From Aphrocallistes beatrix (taxonomy: Eukaryota; Porifera; Hexactinellida; Sceptrulophora; Aphrocallistidae): a stretch of 64,000 bases of DNA. This document shows, one piece after another, positions 62,457 to 64,000 of this stretch. Both the position numbers and the translations under genes were made by a program. The stretch lies in the NCBI GenBank assembly GCA_963281255.1, contig OY725497.1, forward strand, positions 1,984,001-2,048,000, written 5' to 3'. The notes beneath the pieces are model-generated. The model searched no databases and was not told the DNA's origin. It worked only from the letters and a program-made list of their open reading frames with translations. The number at the start of each line of letters is the position of its first letter. Position 1 is the stretch's first letter.

Positions 62457-63828
62457 CAGTAGGTGATCATAATTATTTAGAATCGCTTTTGTCTCATCAA
62501 CTAAGAATATTTTATTAGAATAGATGAAGTTAATTCATATCAAAATAGGATCACAACTATATATTCAATATTTTATTTTGTATCCATTGGATTCTGTAAC
62601 CATCCTGCATCTCTTGGGCATGGATTGCCAGTAATTATGTAGAAATTCCGGGGTTATATCATTCCAAATCTTGTCTAATTTGACTTTCAGGGATCGAATT
62701 GTTTTTGGACGCTGGTGTGGAATACGATTTAATCTGAATTTGATCCATGCGAATAAATTCTCAATAGGATTGAGATCTGGGGATTGACTAGGCCAATCTA
62801 ACAACTTTCCTGGCATATTTTCGGCCATCCAAGACTTTACAATCTTTGATGTATGCTTTGGGTCGTTATCCTGAAGCAATTTCCAATTTTGATCGTGGAA
62901 AACTTGTGCTTGTCTGAGCAAATACCATTCTAAAATCTTCGTATATAGGTGCCCAGTTAGATTGTGGCTGAAAATACACAAGGGAAATGTTCCCATGGAC
63001 GACCAGGCTGCCCAAATATGGACCTTGGCAGAGTGCTTAGGAATCGGCTGCCAGCGCGAAACACCCCTTTTCGTCCACAGCAAAACTCTACCTCCTGATA
63101 ACCAGAAGGATGCTTCGTCACAGAAGATCACATTCTGCCATCGTTTCTTTGAGTGCCTTTGAGCCCAATCGATACGCTTCTGCCTATTAATTTCGGATAG
63201 CATGAATGTTCTACGAGGAAATACTTTGGAGTATTGGAGCCTTTTGAGTGTTCTCCGGACAGTCACTTTAGAGCAAACAACACCTGTTCTTTCTACAACA
63301 TTTGTATGCATTTCATCCAAACTAGTAGCTCCAGACGCACGACGGATTTGTTGCCTAAGTGAATTCATGATAGCATTTGATTTGGTAGGCTTTCTCCCTC
63401 CACCACTCTGATGATCAAGTGGGACATTATTTTTCACGCGATTTATAGTGTTGTAGACGGTCGCTAAAGACACGTTCAATATCTCCTTGATCTCCTTTGG
63501 CGTATGTTTTCCTGATTCCCAAAGTACTTGTATACGTACCCGGATCTCATGTTGATTCATTATCAATGATCTAAGTAAATTATATTGGGAAAATTTAATT
63601 TAAACTATAACTTAGGAGAAATTCTTTGAAAAATTAATGGACATAATTGAAATTCATTAGGAATATTTCGAAAATATTTAAAAAGAGAAAAAATAAACTC
63701 AGATATAACTAAAATAAATATCTAGCTTACTATCGTAATTAAAAGGAATAAAGTCATGCAATTAAAACTTTACTATTCATGGTAATATAAGTAAGCACTT
63801 TTTTCTAAATAATTATGATCACCTACTG
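62457..63828 (-). mobile_element. Complete Tc1 element with perfect terminal repeats
   Basis: The 26-bp ends (CAGTAGGTGATCATAATTAT then TTAGAA) are perfect inverted repeats, flanked by TA (62455-62456, 63829-63830). Length is 1372 bp. The transposase frame is uninterrupted. The insertion interrupts the AATATATATATCAAATTGC segment of TTAA-II, seen intact at 27399. Everything needed for mobility seems present. Confidence 0.95.
62565..63566 (-). CDS. Tc1-family transposase, 333 aa, apparently intact
   Basis: The protein catalyses cut-and-paste transposition at TA sites. The N-terminus (residues ~1-110) has the paired-like helix-turn-helix domains: HTPKEIKEILNVSLATVYNT, a basic GGGRKPTK linker (GRPR-like), and a second HTH ending KVTVRRTLKRLQ. 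The catalytic core follows: VIFCDEASFWLSG (first Asp), LLQDNDPKHTSK (second Asp), and SQSPDLNPIENLFAWIK (Glu). I count 35 residues between the second Asp and the Glu, rather than the usual 34 of Sleeping Beauty-type enzymes. Length is normal for the family (330-345). The first codon could be Met1 or Met3; both precede the HTH. It is the sole gene of its element and no promoter was identified. Confidence 0.95.
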   Translation of the reverse strand: MIMNQHEIRVRIQVLWESGKHTPKEIKEILNVSLATVYNTINRVKNNVPLDHQSGGGRKPTKSNAIMNSLRQQIRRASGATSLDEMHTNVVERTGVVCSKVTVRRTLKRLQYSKVFPRRTFMLSEINRQKRIDWAQRHSKKRWQNVIFCDEASFWLSGGRVLLWTKRGVSRWQPIPKHSAKVHIWAAWSSMGTFPLCIFSHNLTGHLYTKILEWYLLRQAQVFHDQNWKLLQDNDPKHTSKIVKSWMAENMPGKLLDWPSQSPDLNPIENLFAWIKFRLNRIPHQRPKTIRSLKVKLDKIWNDITPEFLHNYWQSMPKRCRMVTESNGYKIKY

Positions 63829-64000
63829 TATATATCAAATTGCTGGAAATTTAGTACTGAGCACGAATTTAGCATGAAAGTGATGATCTGACATGGTTCA
63901 AGGAAGTTATGGATATGAGACATTTCGCTTCAAAAATGTGTCCTTTTTTGGGCGACACCAGGTGTTTCAAGTGGCTCTAAGTGGCGAAATATTACCATTG

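Larger units (their letters stand above)
62054..64000. mobile_element. TTAA-II element, copy 5, interrupted by Tc1
   Basis: It aligns with the TTAA-II interior from CCCACAATTTCCATCAG onwards and contains the TTAA-I empty site at 62139-62142 and the central palindrome (62290-62450). It resumes after the Tc1 element at 63831 and runs off the window end. Confidence 0.75.

Overview
The window reads as non-genic, AT-rich DNA from a metazoan, most likely an invertebrate. This is inferred from the element types (Tc1/mariner, BED-finger hAT, a Helitron with an OTU protease domain, a non-LTR reverse transcriptase), from spliceosomal-type splice sites, and from the absence of any bacterial operon structure. 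I cannot name the species. I found no conserved host housekeeping gene, tRNA or rRNA. Almost every stretch longer than a few hundred bases can be assigned to a transposable element, and most elements sit inside one another.

Layout. 0.7-4.0 kb: a decayed DD37D mariner containing a hAT-type MITE that itself holds a TTAA-flanked element (here 'TTAA-I'). 4.4-7.3 kb: a truncated integrase-bearing element and a Harbinger-like relic. 7.3-10.4 kb: abutting TTAA-I copies. 10.9-13.5 kb: a Tc1-type MITE and an integrase-bearing element with terminal inverted repeats and an internal fold-back minisatellite. 13.5-15.8 kb: non-autonomous Helitrons around a second TTAA family ('TTAA-II'). 16.4-19.3 kb: GC-rich MITEs, a BED-hAT relic and a reverse-transcriptase relic. 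19.4-23.4 kb: long palindromic elements of the 'CCATAGCC' family with further nested insertions. 23.4-28.2 kb: TTAA-II with TTAA-I inside. 28.2-33.8 kb: a stack of at least seven elements built on a DD34D mariner inside a non-autonomous Helitron. 33.9-43.5 kb: more TTAA-I, TTAA-II and a BED-hAT pseudogene split by TTAA-I. 43.5-51.7 kb: older relics, a gag-like fragment and a cluster of Helitron tails.

51.7-61.6 kb is the main feature: a nearly complete ~9.95-kb Helitron. It encodes a Rep (HUH)/PIF1 helicase protein with an N-terminal 23-residue repeat array, interrupted by one frameshift before the helicase C-terminus and a terminal OTU cysteine-protease domain. Its 3' third carries cargo: a signal-peptide-like exon with a good splice donor, a ~24-unit tandem array in which each 18-bp core is preceded by AG and followed by GT, an acidic-repeat ORF behind a TATA box, and several short exon-like segments. 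Both ends of the Helitron match the small non-autonomous copies elsewhere in the window.

At 62.5-63.8 kb lies an apparently intact Tc1 element: perfect 26-bp inverted repeats, a TA duplication and an uninterrupted 333-aa transposase. The insertion boundaries above come mainly from target duplications and from comparing filled sites with empty sites in other copies in the window. Superfamily names rest on motif recognition and were not checked against a database.
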